Counted from the stretch's first letter, positions 43,568-55,759 are shown. The stretch is DNA of 64,000 nt from Sciurus carolinensis (GCF_902686445.1 NW_025920104.1:1116001-1180000); one strand, 5' to 3'. Made by a program: numbers and translations. The notes: a model not told the origin generated them from the letters alone.

Positions 43568-46500
43568 AATACATCATGTTTCATTGATTTTAAGAGATAA
43601 AGTTCCTCCATTCTGACGAATTTGAAATCAGAAAGGTACACACTAGTTTCTTAATGGAATACAAAGTGATGTTTCATCCTACAATTAGTGTCTGACTACC
43701 AATGAAATCCAGAATTTGTATAAACTTTTTGAGCTATAGTGTAAAATACTTCTTGGTTCTCTGGTTATTTTTATAAGGCATTTTCAACTTTTGTTTTCAA
43801 AACAATAGAATCTGTGTTTGTTAATGGTGGGTCACTTGGAGTCAAAAAACAATAGAATGTCCTGTGGTATAGAGCCTGTTCCTGCTCTAGGGCATTTAAT
43901 TCTGCAAGATCAGGGCTATGCTTATATAAAACAGGTAAAAAAAGTGAAACCCATGTTGCAGGGGAATTTTAGGCTTCAATAAGAATGCCCATGAGTTCAC
44001 ATTAAGTACTCACATTCCTCTTCCTTGTTCCTGGTGGGCATGCACCAGAGGGAGTTTTCTATTCTGATATGCACTCGATATTAAATGAACATCCATCCTG
44101 ACTGATAGCCATCTTCTTCAGGCAATTCTGACTTAGCATACACTTTGGACATACAATTGCACTGTTAAGAACACTGGAATGTTAACATATCATTTTACCC
44201 AAGACTTCAGATGAGTCAGCAGTTCTACAGTAAAATTCCAGCATACTATGGCTACTGAGCATTTAGAGAGACCATGGATCTCAGTGTAAGTAGAGTCACC
44301 ATGTAATTTATTGCCCAGCTTATGACACTTTTTAAGTAAAGGGGGACAGTAGGAACTTGCATAGTTGTTATGGACAGAACAACATATGGGGACTTCATAA
44401 CAGTTTTTTTGAAGACAGTCCCAGGAAAACTCAGATCTAACATACTTAAAGTATAAGGTCTCCCTCATTGTGCAGCACTGCAAAAAGAATAAAAAAGAAC
44501 CAACTTTGAGAGTTTCCAAGAGTTCAAGCTCTGGCTTGTCATCATGCAAATGGGCTCCTCCCTTCAGAGCATTGTATCTGCATCTTTGTTTGGGCAAGCA
44601 AGGAAATATTTGAAGAAAAGGTGCCTGGCTCAACCTGGGCAGTGCCAGGCTGTGTGATCTCCAGCACCCTCTCTGTCTCCCCACAGACAAAAACATTATG
44701 GCACAGAGTGCAGTGCCTAATTCCAGACCTTTCCCTGTGGTTTAGAAACATGGCCCCTCCTGGAGATCTGAGAGAGGAAGGGCATCAGAATGCACATGGC
44801 TATTCTTTGCTCCCTGTGAGCAGCACTCCATGGTGAAGTCAGCCCCTCTTGCTTCACTTGAATCAGACTTCAAGAATTTTGACTAGGGATCTACAGATTT
44901 TATATACCTAAGTCAACTTCAAATTTGGCACCAAAATTGGATTAAATAAGAACAGATATGCTTAAAGTCATGGAACATCACAAACTCTTAATATACCTTT
45001 TGTGTCCTTTATAAATACAAAGACTCATGCCTCTGGTCCCTGACCCTTCCTCCATTTGTAATGCATGCTATAACTTGAAGAGTCCTTGCTTCTCCCTCTT
45101 CCACTGAAACCATGCCCCCATATAATTAATTGCATCACATACCACCTGCTGTGCCCATCTGCCCAGGATGGGTGTTACATGGTATCACAGTGGCTTGTGT
45201 CCTCACAATAGATCACCCCAGAGACTCTTCTGCATCCTGCACAGTGGCCTTTTCCTGGTTCCCCACCTGGAGAAGGAGCATATGAGGAATCCACATCCTT
45301 GCACACAGAGTCCTTTCCCACAGTCCACTCCTGGAAGCTACCTGTGCATAATCACATGGATTATTGCAGGTCCTTTCCCATGTTCCACCCCTGGAAGCTT
45401 CCTGGGTAGAATCATGGATTATTTTATTTTTGCTTACAGCATCAAGCATTCTCTTTATTCCCATTGCTTTGTGTGCTGAGAAGCATGCAACCCACCTGCA
45501 GTCCACTTTTCTCCCTCTGCTAGGGCTCACAGTCTTCTCTTTCTTCTTCCAGACACCCTTAATACTGAGAAGAAACACAATTCCCTGTGACTGCTATCAT
45601 TCAGAGCATGATTTAGGGGCAATATTGGCTCTAGGACAGTATTTCTGTCTTGAGCTTATCTAACCTCTCCATCACAAATATATTCATTTGTAATCAGAGC
45701 CTGGTCCACGTTATCTCAGACTTCCTCAATATTCCTGTTTTTGCTCATTTATGTTAAGTATTTATATAACCTTTTATCTAACCCTCAGTACCATGAGTGC
45801 CAGGAAAATCATAAACTGCTGAACTTGTCTTTGGTCCCCTTATCTGCAGCCTGTTGTCCTGTGGCAGCCTGACTGAATGTGTTGCAGGTGACTCTTGCCC
45901 TGTCTGGATGCACCTGAGAGCCACACCACACCTGGCTTCCCAGCAGCTCCCTCCATACCACCAGGAAGGTGGTCGCTGCCCTCTACACCTGTCTCTGAAA
46001 GGCCCCACAAGATTGTTGCCTTTCCAAGTGGTGCTGTTGCCTCAGTTCCCAGTCCCTGCAGTCAGTAAATCAAAAAATTGTCACCCTAGTCACTGTGCTT
46101 GAAGCTTCAGTGGCAGCTCACTGAGCTGGGATCTGGCAACTCTGCAGCCCTTGGTTAGGCAGGACAAAAGTGGGTCCTGACTTATCAGTTGCTCTGCAGG
46201 AAGCTACTTCTGTGTATGCATGAGCTGCTGGGTAGTCCTCAACCCCAGGGCCACCTCCTGCTAGGGAGGCCTTTCCCAGGTATGGTAGTTTATTTTGTAA
46301 TTTTGAATCTGACTTTTTCCTGACTCTTTCAATAGGAGGTGGTTTGGAATAAAATATATTCTTCTTTCTCACTTTTTCTTTCTGCTTTTCTTTTCTTTTC
46401 AGGAACCTGTTCACCCTCTGGCAGAGGGGTGATTTTTCATAATGAGACTTTAATTGCAATATGTGACATGACAACTGAAGACCATCTTTTTATTTTTAAC

Positions 46501-47980
46501 AGTCCCCTCCCCGTGTCCATCTTTGCTTAGGAAACCAAGGAAATTGAAAATGTGCTTTACATTTCCACAGATCTTAGCTAAGGTTCTTTCTCAAGGCCAT
46601 GTGGAAAGAATGTTTCTGATGGTCAAAATGAATGAAGTGAGAATGTCACCTTGCCAGGTCACTGTTGAATGGGAAAAGAAGGAAGAATGACCACATGGAT
46701 GTCTCCATTTAATTTCTCTGTAGATTCACCAAGGCCTGAGAAGAGGAGGATCAGGTACCCCATCCCTGAGTGTTATGGCACAGGACACATCACTGGGCAT
46801 TTCCCTTATCACCAGTGCCTCTCAGGGTGCCCCCACAAAGTGTGATTCCCCCAGGAAAGTGGGCACACCTGTCCTAAAGATGTGGGTGTCACGTTCTAAG
46901 TGCCAGAACACCACAGTATTGTGTGTTTTCTCTTCCAGTTTGGAATGAAATGGAAACAGTTTTCTCTAGGTCAAGCAATTTCCATCTAGCTGTAGGTTTT
47001 AAAGTAGAAAGGATTAGTAGAAAATTGGACAATAAGGCCAACAGGCAAAGATAAGATTGCCATTGAGAAGAGAGAGTGTTTCCCGTGCTTCCTAGGATGG
47101 GGTCTCTTTATGCCACTGGGGAACATCCAGGTGAGTCAGGAGGCAGGAGTAAGAGGAACTTCAGGCCAGAAGAGAAGCCTTCATCTTCTGTATAAAGGAA
47201 CATACAGGCCAGGGTAAGTGGGCTAAGGGTTTCTGGTTCCTCTAGATCTGGGTATAAGGTCTGTCCCTATTCTCTGGTCCATAACCCTAGGGTAATTAAA
47301 GAGGGAAAACAGTGACCTGGAATATTAGGACCAAATCAGCCCCCTGGGGTGCTGGTTCCAAAGTGGTTACTTGGCACTTTAAGACTGTTCTCCACTGATC
47401 AACTGCATGCCGCCTTTAGGAATTGGCTCATTCTGGAAGGAGCAGTTCCTCCTGGGTCAGCAAGTTCCAGGTGCCAGAGCATCACAGTATAGAGAATAAG
47501 CCACCCTGACCTGTGTCACGCAGCTCTTTCTCAGACTGAAGCATGGCCTCCAGTATGTCCAGGATCAGGTTCAGCCTCAACACATCACAGGGAGTTCTCC
47601 AGCACCCTTGTGGCCTCCACTCAAACTGAGAAAGTATGCGCTCTGCAGCATTGTCCTGGGACATCCTGTCACACTGAGAGCCTTGAGTGAGGGCAGCCCT
47701 TCATTCATCTCCCCATTGCTCTCATGCTGTGAACTGGGTCTCTGCAGATAAAAAAAGGACTATGACATTTCAGGCTGGGAAGATGTAACACATTTCTTGA
47801 ATCTCTCTTGAGATACCTCTTGGGCCACACAAACTCGAAGAATAGGGGCACCTTAGCATCCCCTTAATACCAAGAGTTAGCAAATCACTAATCTAATCAA
47901 GTTCATCCTGTGCTACTGAGTTAACAGTTCCTTAGATTGATTCTCAAATGGTCACTTAGCCATGCCCTACTTCCTCCTCC
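43568..47980. other. Unassigned unique DNA
   Basis: Moderate GC. Several open frames of 60-168 codons exist on both strands (the longest, 44190-44696 minus, is cysteine-rich), but none shows a domain, conserved motif or convincing splice context. A 60-bp tandem duplication at 45309-45425 is listed separately. I see no gene I can support. Confidence 0.35.
45309..45425 (+). repeat. 60-bp tandem duplication
   Basis: 'tcctttcccacagtccactc' at 45311 and 'tcctttcccatgttccaccc' at 45371 start two units exactly 60 bp apart, both continuing through 'ctggaagct' and 'aatca' to 'ggattat'. Divergence is moderate, so the duplication is not recent. Confidence 0.85.
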
Positions 47981-48171
47981 CTCCCTGGTTCTAGGTGTTG
48001 AACCCTGGGGAACACTACTTCTGAGCTACATCCCCACCCTTTCATTATTAAGTTTTTTTTATGTTGAAACAGTCTCACTAAGTTCTCAGGACTGGCCTCT
48101 AACTTAGGCTTTCCCTGCCTTAACCTCCCAAGTAACAGGGATTACAGGCAAGTGCTCTCAACCATACTCTT
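47981..48171 (-). mobile_element. 7SL/ID composite SINE
   Basis: The plus strand reads 'ctggttctaggtgttgaacc', 'ctgagctacatccccaccct', 'gaaacagtctcactaagttc' and 'acctcccaagtaacagggat', the inverted composite SINE. Confidence 0.85.
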
Positions 48172-49085
48172 GCCTACACACATGTCAGTGGATGGTGATT
48201 GGAGAGAGAATCAAACTAGCATCACTTAGGAACTGAAAAAGACCACAGGCAGAACCTCATATTGTTGAAAAGGCAGCAAGAGCTATGTGGCAAATATTAT
48301 TTTCTAAACACTTCTCCAGGGGAGAGTACATATTTGTGGAAGAAAGGTCATGGATGTTTCAGTTTAAATAAGATCCAAACTGTCTCTCCAAACCAGTTGA
48401 GTTGGCTACACCTGGGAGAGTTTGGGGACCAGATCCAGGATGTGTTGGTGTAACCATGTCCAGTTTTGTATATTTCAAGGGAAGATGGGAAGAACCTGCA
48501 CCTTAGTGGGACATTAGAACCATCTTGTTTGAGGAAAGAGCTTTAGGTATAGAGTCTCCAAGGAAGTGACCTCACTTCCTTGACCGTAGAACACACAGAA
48601 CTTGGAACCCTAGTAGCTAGGCACCCACATTCCAGATAAACTCCCATTCTGCTCACTTGTGTTGAGACAGCAAGTCCAGAGTCATGAGGTCTTCTTCTCT
48701 ACTCATCTTTGGATGCTTATTTCTCAGGAGAGTCCCTAGTAGGGGCCTTTCCCAAGATTGGAAGCACTGTATCAATGCTGGGACCAACAATTCTAGTGAT
48801 ATTTCTTGAGAAGATCAGAGGTGAAAAAGGACAGGCCATTGGAAGTGAGTAGAATTTGGTCTTCCACTCAGATTCCCATTTAGATAGCACTAGAACCTCA
48901 GAAGTTTTTGTCTGTGTGTGTTTATATTTGTGTCTCACATTTGTGACTCATTGAAATTGATGTTGATCAAGCTGTGATACTATCCTTTAAAAGATCACCC
49001 ACCATCTTACATCATTCCCTCAGACATAACTATATATTTGAGTGGGTACAAACTAGCACTTCACAAGTCCTAGTAACTATACTTC
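48172..49085. other. Unassigned DNA
   Basis: No repeat or gene recognised. Open frames are short and motif-free. Confidence 0.35.
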
Positions 49086-49089
49086 TTTT

Positions 49090-49442
49090 CAAGTCTTCTC
49101 CAAACACCTTAGAGAGCCTTTCTACTCATCTCAGAGAGCCTGCAATACAAACCTCAGAGAAAACTTTTGACTCACCACAGACACCTTTCCTATTCACTGC
49201 AAATAGCCCTTTTATTCACTTGAGTGAACACTTATGCTCTCATCAATAAACCTTCCTACAAACCTCATAAAGTCCTCCTACACCCTTCAGAGGTCCCGCC
49301 CTACATGTCAGAGAGCTCACCCTAAATAAAAATTAGAACCCACTTAACACCTCAGAAAATCTTTCCTTCACACCTCAAACTCACTTCCTACACATCTTAA
49401 TAATGACTCCCTACTAATACCAAGAGCTTTTTCTACACACCA
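49090..49442 (+). repeat. Degenerate 22-bp minisatellite
   Basis: Units resembling 'ctcagagagcctttcctaca' plus 'cac' recur about 13 times: cttagagagcctttctactc, ctcagagagcctgcaataca, ctcagagaaaacttttgact, ctcataaagtcctcctacac, ttcagaggtcccgccctaca, ctcagaaaatctttccttca, ctcaaactcacttcctacac. Spacing is mostly 21-24 bp with a few longer gaps. It accounts for the threonine/serine/proline-rich open frame over it. Confidence 0.75.
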
Positions 49443-50255
49443 TTATATAGTGCAGTCTCTGAGTTGTGTAAGTTTAGGCAATGTTTTCAATGTCAGTTTT
49501 CTCTGTACCAAGACACTCCAAGGTGCATGTTGTAATTTAGCCTCCCATGCTCACACTTGTAAATGACAAAGCTGTGCCAAATTCACTCCAGCAGTCACTG
49601 GTGGTGGGCTATGGTGTTTTTTTTTTTTTTTTCTGGTTTTCATACTCAAATTTCTGAGTCTATAAGGTTCTTTGAGTATTCGATATTTAATTTTGGTGAA
49701 ATCTCTTCTTCACTCACCTAGGCTGAGAAGCTTCACACCCACTGCTTTAGTCTTAAAATTTGGAAGGCAGCTTCTTCTACTCTGCTGTATTCCAAGTCTC
49801 AGAAATTAGCATTTAAAAAACATTTTCCTCATGTTTACTACAGATATCATATTCCCATTGTAATATTTTAAGCATTGTTAGGTTACACAGTTTTAGAAAT
49901 TGAAATATTATGTCCATTGTAAGCAACACCTTCTCTTTCTCCTCAGCTTTGTCCATTAAAAATGAAAATAATTTAGTGTCTTTAATTATGCAAACAATAG
50001 TTCATCAATATTGATCAGTATTAAGCTCATTGATGTGCACAATTTCTAAATTATGTTTTGCCTAAATTTCTAAGTCACATTAAATAGCAACTAAAATGGC
50101 ACAGAGTAAAAGAATTTTGAAAATAGAAGTGTATTAGAGTCCTAGAATTGCATTAAGACTGAGAACATATTTCATAGCCTTACTTTTATTTGATCTTAAT
50201 TGTTACACAAATGAGTTGAATATATAATGTATAGATAGTAATTGTTGTACATAGT
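49443..50255. other. AT-rich DNA, no gene recognised
   Basis: Contains a poly-T run at about 49618-49633. No gene or named repeat. Confidence 0.35.
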
Positions 50256-50259
50256 AGTG

Positions 50260-51330
50260 TTGTCAAGTTTGTCCCAACAAAATTACACATGCGTGAAATT
50301 TGATTTTAGTTCATGATTCAATCCCTTTCCTGCCCTCTTTCCCTCTGTCCCTCCTTTCCTCCATTGTTCTCTTTACTCTTCTCTGATAGACATCTTTTCC
50401 CTTATGTATTTATTTACTTTTTATTGATTCTTTTTACTTATACATAACAGTGAAATTCTGTTTTTTTATTTATGCATGAACATACCATCATTTTTGAAGA
50501 GTTTGTTCTCCATTGCATTTTCTTTCTAGTCCTTCCAGTTGTTCCCTCAATATTTTTCTACACAGCGATGTTCCCTATATCTTCTCATAATTATATCCTT
50601 TCCTTCTCCTATCCTTTGTTTTACTCTATCTTCCACTTATGAGAGAATACATTTGACCTTTGAGATTCTCAGTTTGACTTTTTTCATTTAACATTGTATT
50701 CTCCATTTCCACCAATTCACTAGCAGTTGACATAGTTTAATTCTTCTATATGGTAAGTAGGATGACATTGTGTATGCATACAACAAGTTCTTAATCCTTT
50801 CATCCACTGATGGACATCTGGATTGATTTTATAATGCAATTCTTGTGAATTGGACTACTATAAATATTGAAGGAGCTGTATCACTGTGCTGTGCTGATTT
50901 TTGTTATTTTACAAAAATAAATAGGAGTGGGATGTTGTGGTTCCATCTCTAGTTTTCTGAGTAATCTTTAAACTGCTTTCCAGAGTGATTGTACTAGTCT
51001 ACAGTGCTTCAAACAATGCACAAGTTTCCTTTCTCTCCACAGTCTGGCCAGCATTTATCACTGTATTCTTGATCATTACCATCCCAACTGGAGTGGTCTT
51101 AAATCTTATTGTATCATTTCCCTGATTGCTAGAGATGTTGAACATTTTTTGTATGGTTGTTGTCCATTTGTGTTTCATTTAAAAAAAATTATTCTCAGTA
51201 TTTTTACCCACTTAATTGTTAGGTTATTTTGGGGGTGCATGAAGTTTTCTGAGTTATGTAGGCTGAATATTTAACCCTATCAGTGGAGTAGATAGAAAAT
51301 ACTTCCACCCATTCTCAAGGGAGAATATAT
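50260..51330 (-). mobile_element. Old L1 3' end(s)
   Basis: In antisense it parallels the end of L1: 'cacttatgagagaatacatt', 'tttcatttaacattgtattc', 'ctttcatccactgatggaca', 'aaactgctttccagagtgat' and 'gattgctagagatgttgaac' match in order the same region of the younger copies at 25.7-26.3 kb. A second 3'UTR-like stretch (50260-50395) suggests two overlapping insertions. No open frame remains. Confidence 0.75.
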
Positions 51331-51450
51331 TTTTGTATTCAGCTTTCAAACTTACAAGGTAAATATCTTCCATCTAATAATAATAACAGAAAACACAGGA
51401 ACAAATTAAGGAAAAGCAAGAGTCTACTTAGTCTTTTCTTTTCAATTCAG

Positions 51451-51599
51451 AGCCCAATTTCTTAGTGAATCATTTGGAGCATGAATGTCTGAAACCGATA
51501 TCTCGAATTCTGAGACAACAAATGGAAGAGAATCAAGAGGACTTGAGTAACATGGAGAAAACTGCCATGTTATTGAAAAGCCTATACCTGCAAATTTAG
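51451..51599 (+). pseudogene. Exon-like segment, gene not recognised
   Basis: A good acceptor (gtcttttcttttcaattcag, ending 51450) is followed by an open stretch NHLEHECLKPISRILRQQ, then MEENQEDLSNMEKTAMLLKS, ending in TAG at 51597-51599. The text is amphipathic and coiled-coil-like and could be a terminal exon. If joined to the donor at 41125 the junction codon becomes TAG, so either the pairing is wrong or the gene is dead. I do not recognise the protein. Confidence 0.4.
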
Positions 51600-52116
51600 T
51601 TTTTCATATTTAAATATTTGCTATGAAAAATCAGTGTGAAATAGCTGTTAAGCAGTGGCAAAGATGTGCCCATAATACAGGATACATTATGCACAGTTTT
51701 GTAAAATTTCTCTAACAGTAAACCAGGGTACCTTTCTGGAAAGACTTGGTATTTTTGGAAAAGTAGATATTCTTTGGAATGTAGATTGATAAATCCTGAA
51801 TAAGAATTAAAAAATTGGCTTATTAATTAAATAAAATACTTAAATCCTTTAATAATATCTTTTAGGGTATAGGACTATTGAGAAAAAGATGTAGTCTGTG
51901 TTCTCAAGAAATGACTAGAGTTTATGTGGCATTTCTAGGCAGAGGAACAGCATTGCAAAGAGAAGGATTAGCACATATGGAAGTGCAGTGGAATGAGAAG
52001 GAAGAAATTACCCTTACTTTAATTATTTATCATATTATTATGTTCAGACAGCATTGTGTAAGAGTTTTAGTTCACTTGTGGAATTTTGCAAATTTACTGT
52101 TTTTGTTGTTTTCCAG

Positions 52117-52223
52117 AATGACCGTACACCACTTTTACTTGCCATAAAGTATAAAAAAGAGCTGATGGTAGAGACTTTAATTAAGAGGAAAGCAAATATA
52201 CCTGCTGTTGAACTGAAGGGATG
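52117..52223 (+). pseudogene. Ankyrin-repeat exon (ANKRD26/POTE-like)
   Basis: The acceptor tttgttgttttccag ends at 52116. The 107-nt segment reads NDRTPLLLAIKYKKELMVET, then LIKRKANIPAVELKG: one ankyrin repeat (TPLxxAxxxxxxxxVxxLIxxxANI) with a donor-like G|GTACAG after 52223. Repeats of this wording and exon size are, from memory, typical of the ANKRD26/ANKRD20/POTE group, whose proteins join a run of ankyrin repeats to a long coiled coil. Spliced to the next exon, the junction codon is TG|A, a stop, where the family appears to have an arginine. That points to a decayed or mis-spliced copy. Confidence 0.6.
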
Positions 52224-53349
52224 GTACAGTACTTTGTTCATGTATAAAACCTTAGTGGTATAGTAAAAATCACTCAAGCAAAAATGATTAACTCAATAGG
52301 AAGGAAAATATTAATATAGTTATTTAGAATAGAGTGATATATATATAAACAAAAACCACAGTTAGGATAGAAAATCAATTATTCAAGCTGAGCAATATAA
52401 ATAAATGTGAATATGATTCAAAAGTATTGGCAGATATTTGTTATTTGGTTTGTGGTCATGTGATCTTTTGTTAGCCAAAGAGTTTTTCTATTAGTTTTGT
52501 AAATTATGGACATTTACTTTACATTTTGATTCAGTATTGAAAATTTAAAATTTTCTTTTGTATTTTTAACTTATACTTCTGATATATTGTTCTTTGAAAT
52601 GATGTATTGAGCATAAATAAGCATTTAAAATTATTTTGTCATTTGGTTGACTTCTAAATTGCTTTCCTTTTAGAATATTGATGCTACATTATTCCTAAGT
52701 GTTTATTAATTTCTATTGCCAGAAACTGTCAATTATTAACATATTTTGATGCTTTTGTTTTTAATTGGAAGGGGCAGGGAAAAGAAAATATTTTTAATGG
52801 GATAAATGTTTATTTTAATAAAGATAAGATATAGACAGTCAATAAAGAGAAAAAAGATAAGCCTTAGGTTTATGCATTAGATTTCTTTCCTAGCTTTTGT
52901 AGTGCATCACATTGAAAACAATACTTATGACTAAATATAAATGTATTTCTTGATCTCTATTATTATTACTATTTTTATTATTATTAGCAGCCTGGAAATA
53001 ACCTGTTGTGTTAGATCTTTAGCTGACTGTGAGTTGCAATACATTACATCACACTAGGAAAGAAATGGAGCTTTCTTCATTGAATTCTTTACCATTTTCT
53101 GATAAATGACTTAATCATAGTTACTGTTCATTGAAGGATTTTAAATTTGTAACTTCTCCCTCATTGGGAAAAGAAGTTTCTTTTTTTTTTTTCCTTTTTG
53201 ACTTTGAGGTCATTTGCAGAACTGAACATTTGCTGTTCCAAGATGTTTATGTCTACTAGTATCTGTAAAGTAAGATTTTGAATTGGAAAAATATTATTCA
53301 AGTAACTCTTTTAAAATAATTAAGGTTGAAATGATCTCTGTTATTGTAG

Positions 53350-53487
53350 AACAGCCCTCATGTTTGTTCTGGAATATGAATCAGAACACATAGCTGAGCT
53401 GCTTCTCCAGAATGTTATTGATGTCTCTGCTACAGATAACTTTGTACAGATGGTGTTAGCTTATGCTGCTGCTAGTGGTCATAGTGG
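53350..53487 (+). pseudogene. Ankyrin-repeat exon (ANKRD26/POTE-like)
   Basis: The acceptor ttattgtag ends at 53349 and a strong donor (agtGG|GTAAGT) follows 53487. The 138-nt segment is open throughout: TALMFVLEYESEHIAELLLQ, then NVIDVSATDNFVQMVLAYAA and SGHSG. It is a clear ankyrin repeat (TALM..., LLL, DVSATD) followed by the start of the next (LAYAAASGHSG). The change to VQM where a glycine-containing turn is usual suggests relaxed constraint, but the frame is intact. Confidence 0.75.
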
Positions 53488-54365
53488 GTAAGTGTTTACA
53501 TTAAAATACTAATCAACCTTGATTGGAGGCTCAAAATAATAACAGCTATTGCATTTTACACATAAGGTGAAATTTTCATGGTACAGCTATGTAAGAAACA
53601 ATACTGTGTTAGAGTACTTCATCAGCCAGCAGTCCTGCAAGAGTCTAGATGAGAAGTGGTGATAAATGTGAGTTTTCTCCAAGGTTCCTTTCTTCCCTCT
53701 CCTCTCCTTTTCTTCTCTCATCTTCTTATACATCCTAGTGAATTGCTGTACCACGGAAATGCATCACTAGCCAGTATCTTAGGGTTTTAGAGCTTTTATC
53801 ATCAGGGTTCCCAGCCTTATCTCTGCCATTCCAAGTGTAATTCCTGACCATGGGGTATAAACCGTGTCACACTTTTTCTGAATTAGCTATTTGGATCTTG
53901 AAATGCCTAATTGACAAGAAAAATCTTTATACTCTCCCATTAAAATTAGCTTTTCCACCATCCTTTAATTTCTTGAGGAACTGAGGATTTTCTTAAAGTC
54001 TAAGGAGAGGAGAGAGGACTTTTAAAATGCTTTTGTTTCTGTCAAATCTGTTGCTGCTGTGTTACTCTGCAGTCTGGTGATGATTACCTTTTACTACAAA
54101 ATGCCCTTATTGATTCCAGTCCCTGAGTGTTTATGGTAATACACACTTAGACTTAAAAGTTACAACATTATTTTAAGTTAGGGTTCAACACTTATTTTTG
54201 GAAGAAGTCCTTAATCTTAAAAGAAATTAATTGTGCAAGAAGAAAGAGCTATTGTTTATAGGGACATGATATTTTCTGAGTTCAAGCTATCTATATTCAT
54301 TTAATATACTTACTTTATTGCCCTCAATGCGTGATCATTACATCTTTCTTTCTTCTTAATATAAG

Positions 54366-54505
54366 CTTATGGGTGCAGTGGCATGTGTGTGTTCACCCCA
54401 GTTATTTGGGAAACTGAGGCATGAGAATTGCTTGAGCTCAGGAATTCCAGACCAGCTCAGGCATCATTGTGAAATCCCATTTAAAAAACAAAAGAAAATA
54501 GGACA
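54366..54505 (+). mobile_element. 7SL-type (B1/Alu-like) SINE
   Basis: 'gggtgcagtggcatgtgtgt', 'ccccagttatttgggaaact' and 'ttgagctcaggaattccaga' match a 7SL-derived SINE left half, with no ID half. It lies in the presumed intron between the exons at 53.4 and 54.7 kb. Confidence 0.8.
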
Positions 54506-54677
54506 ATTTACAAATAATTGTCAAGTTAGCAAAATGTCTGGAATGACAAATTTGAACTGCATTTTATAAAGTCTGATTTTATATTTATGTTGTCTAAAGC
54601 ATTTTTATGTATTGAATATAGTTTTTGTTTTTTATATCAATATTGAAATTCAAATTTTATTAATTTTTCATACATAG

Positions 54678-54742
54678 TCATAGGGAATTAATTCTTCAAT
54701 ATATGAAATCAGAACCTAAAAATTCTGATAATATCAACCCAG
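54678..54742 (+). pseudogene. Post-ankyrin linker exon
   Basis: A 65-nt segment between an acceptor (tttttcatacatag, ending 54677) and a good donor (CCCAG|GTAAGA). Its phase fits the previous exon: GG|T completes glycine. It reads HRELILQYMKSEPKNSDNIN, then P, a basic, polar helix expected just after the last ankyrin repeat in ANKRD26-like proteins. Order, phase and spacing support one transcription unit with the exons at 52117 and 53350. Confidence 0.7.
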
Positions 54743-54800
54743 GTAAGATTACTGAAAGTGAATTTTTCTTGGTGTTCATGGCTTATTTCAAAAAATAGGA

Positions 54801-55012
54801 GTATGCTGGGTGCAGTGTCAGCTGTCCTGTAATCTTGGCAGCTCAGGAGGTTGAGGCAGGATGATTGCAAGTTTAAAGCCTCAGCGACTTATTGAGGCCC
54901 TAAGCAACTCGGCAAGACACTACCTCAAAAATTAAAAAATTAAAAATTAATAAATTAAAAATTCAGCTCCCCTGGGTTCATTTCCTGGTGTAAAAATAAA
55001 TAAATAGGAATA
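54801..55012 (+). mobile_element. 7SL/ID composite SINE
   Basis: 'gctgggtgcagtgtcagctg', 'ggttgaggcaggatgattgc', 'gccctaagcaactcggcaag' and a degraded right half ('tcccctgggttcatttcctg') with an A-rich tail. Confidence 0.85.
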
Positions 55013-55038
55013 ATAATATTCTTATGGCAAAGGAGCTG

Positions 55039-55082
<44 letters not shown>
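55039..55082. repeat. (TA)n microsatellite
   Basis: About 22 TA units. It lies a short distance after the tail of the preceding SINE. Confidence 0.95.
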
Positions 55083-55084
<2 letters not shown>

Positions 55085-55724
55085 CATTCATACTGTTCTT
55101 AATTACTTTCTTAATAGTCTAGAATTCATGATTATTTATGCCACTAATTGTAGGAAATTTATAATCTAAAATGATATTGTCTAAAGAAATTTTATGTTAA
55201 TGTAATTTAATTAAATTTTATGTTAATTTAATTTAATTTAGGTCCCTGAAATCTTACATATTTTTGTATAAATAAGAGAAGTATTTTCAAATTATTATGT
55301 TGTTTCCTCTACTGGAGCTGTGGTCATAACAACATAAGAATATTCTCTGATAATTGCTCCTACTGCAATTAGTCCAGAAAATTTATGCTATTTGACACTT
55401 TCTTTATGCTCCTGAAACTGCTAATAATATTGTTTTCTGTCCATCTTACAATTTTTTAGTTAAAATTACAGTCATGGAACCAAATGTTTACTTTTGTATA
55501 AATCTTATGTTTCTTCCTTGCATTTGAATAGTACAAACTATGGGACATAGGACTTCTTAATTCATTAACTGCCTATCAGAAATATAATTAGTATCTATTA
55601 TAGAAAAGTCTTCATATAGGAGCCCAGAGGAATACTCTGCAACAAAGAATCACAGTTATATACATTTAATGTTACATATTTTCTATTGTGGATTAAATAA
55701 ACATTTTATTCTCTTCTCTAATAG

Positions 55725-55758
55725 TGGATGGAAATTCTACAGATGACAATTTAAACAG
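55725..55758 (+). pseudogene. Short exon following linker
   Basis: A 34-nt segment with acceptor (cttctctaatag) and donor (AACAG|GTAGG), in phase with 54742 (G|TG gives valine), reading VDGNSTDDNLNR. It is short and acidic, as expected at the start of the low-complexity region after the ankyrin block. Short exons are easy to find by chance; the matching phase raises my confidence. Confidence 0.5.
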
Positions 55759-55759
55759 G

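Noticed and set aside
44190..44696. 168-codon minus-strand cysteine-rich open frame, possibly viral or zinc-binding
   Set aside because: The cysteines have no regular spacing, no retroviral or zinc-finger signature is visible, and no LTRs flank it.
49090..49442. CRISPR-like array
   Set aside because: Units are contiguous and degenerate, without unique spacers, and this is mammalian nuclear DNA.
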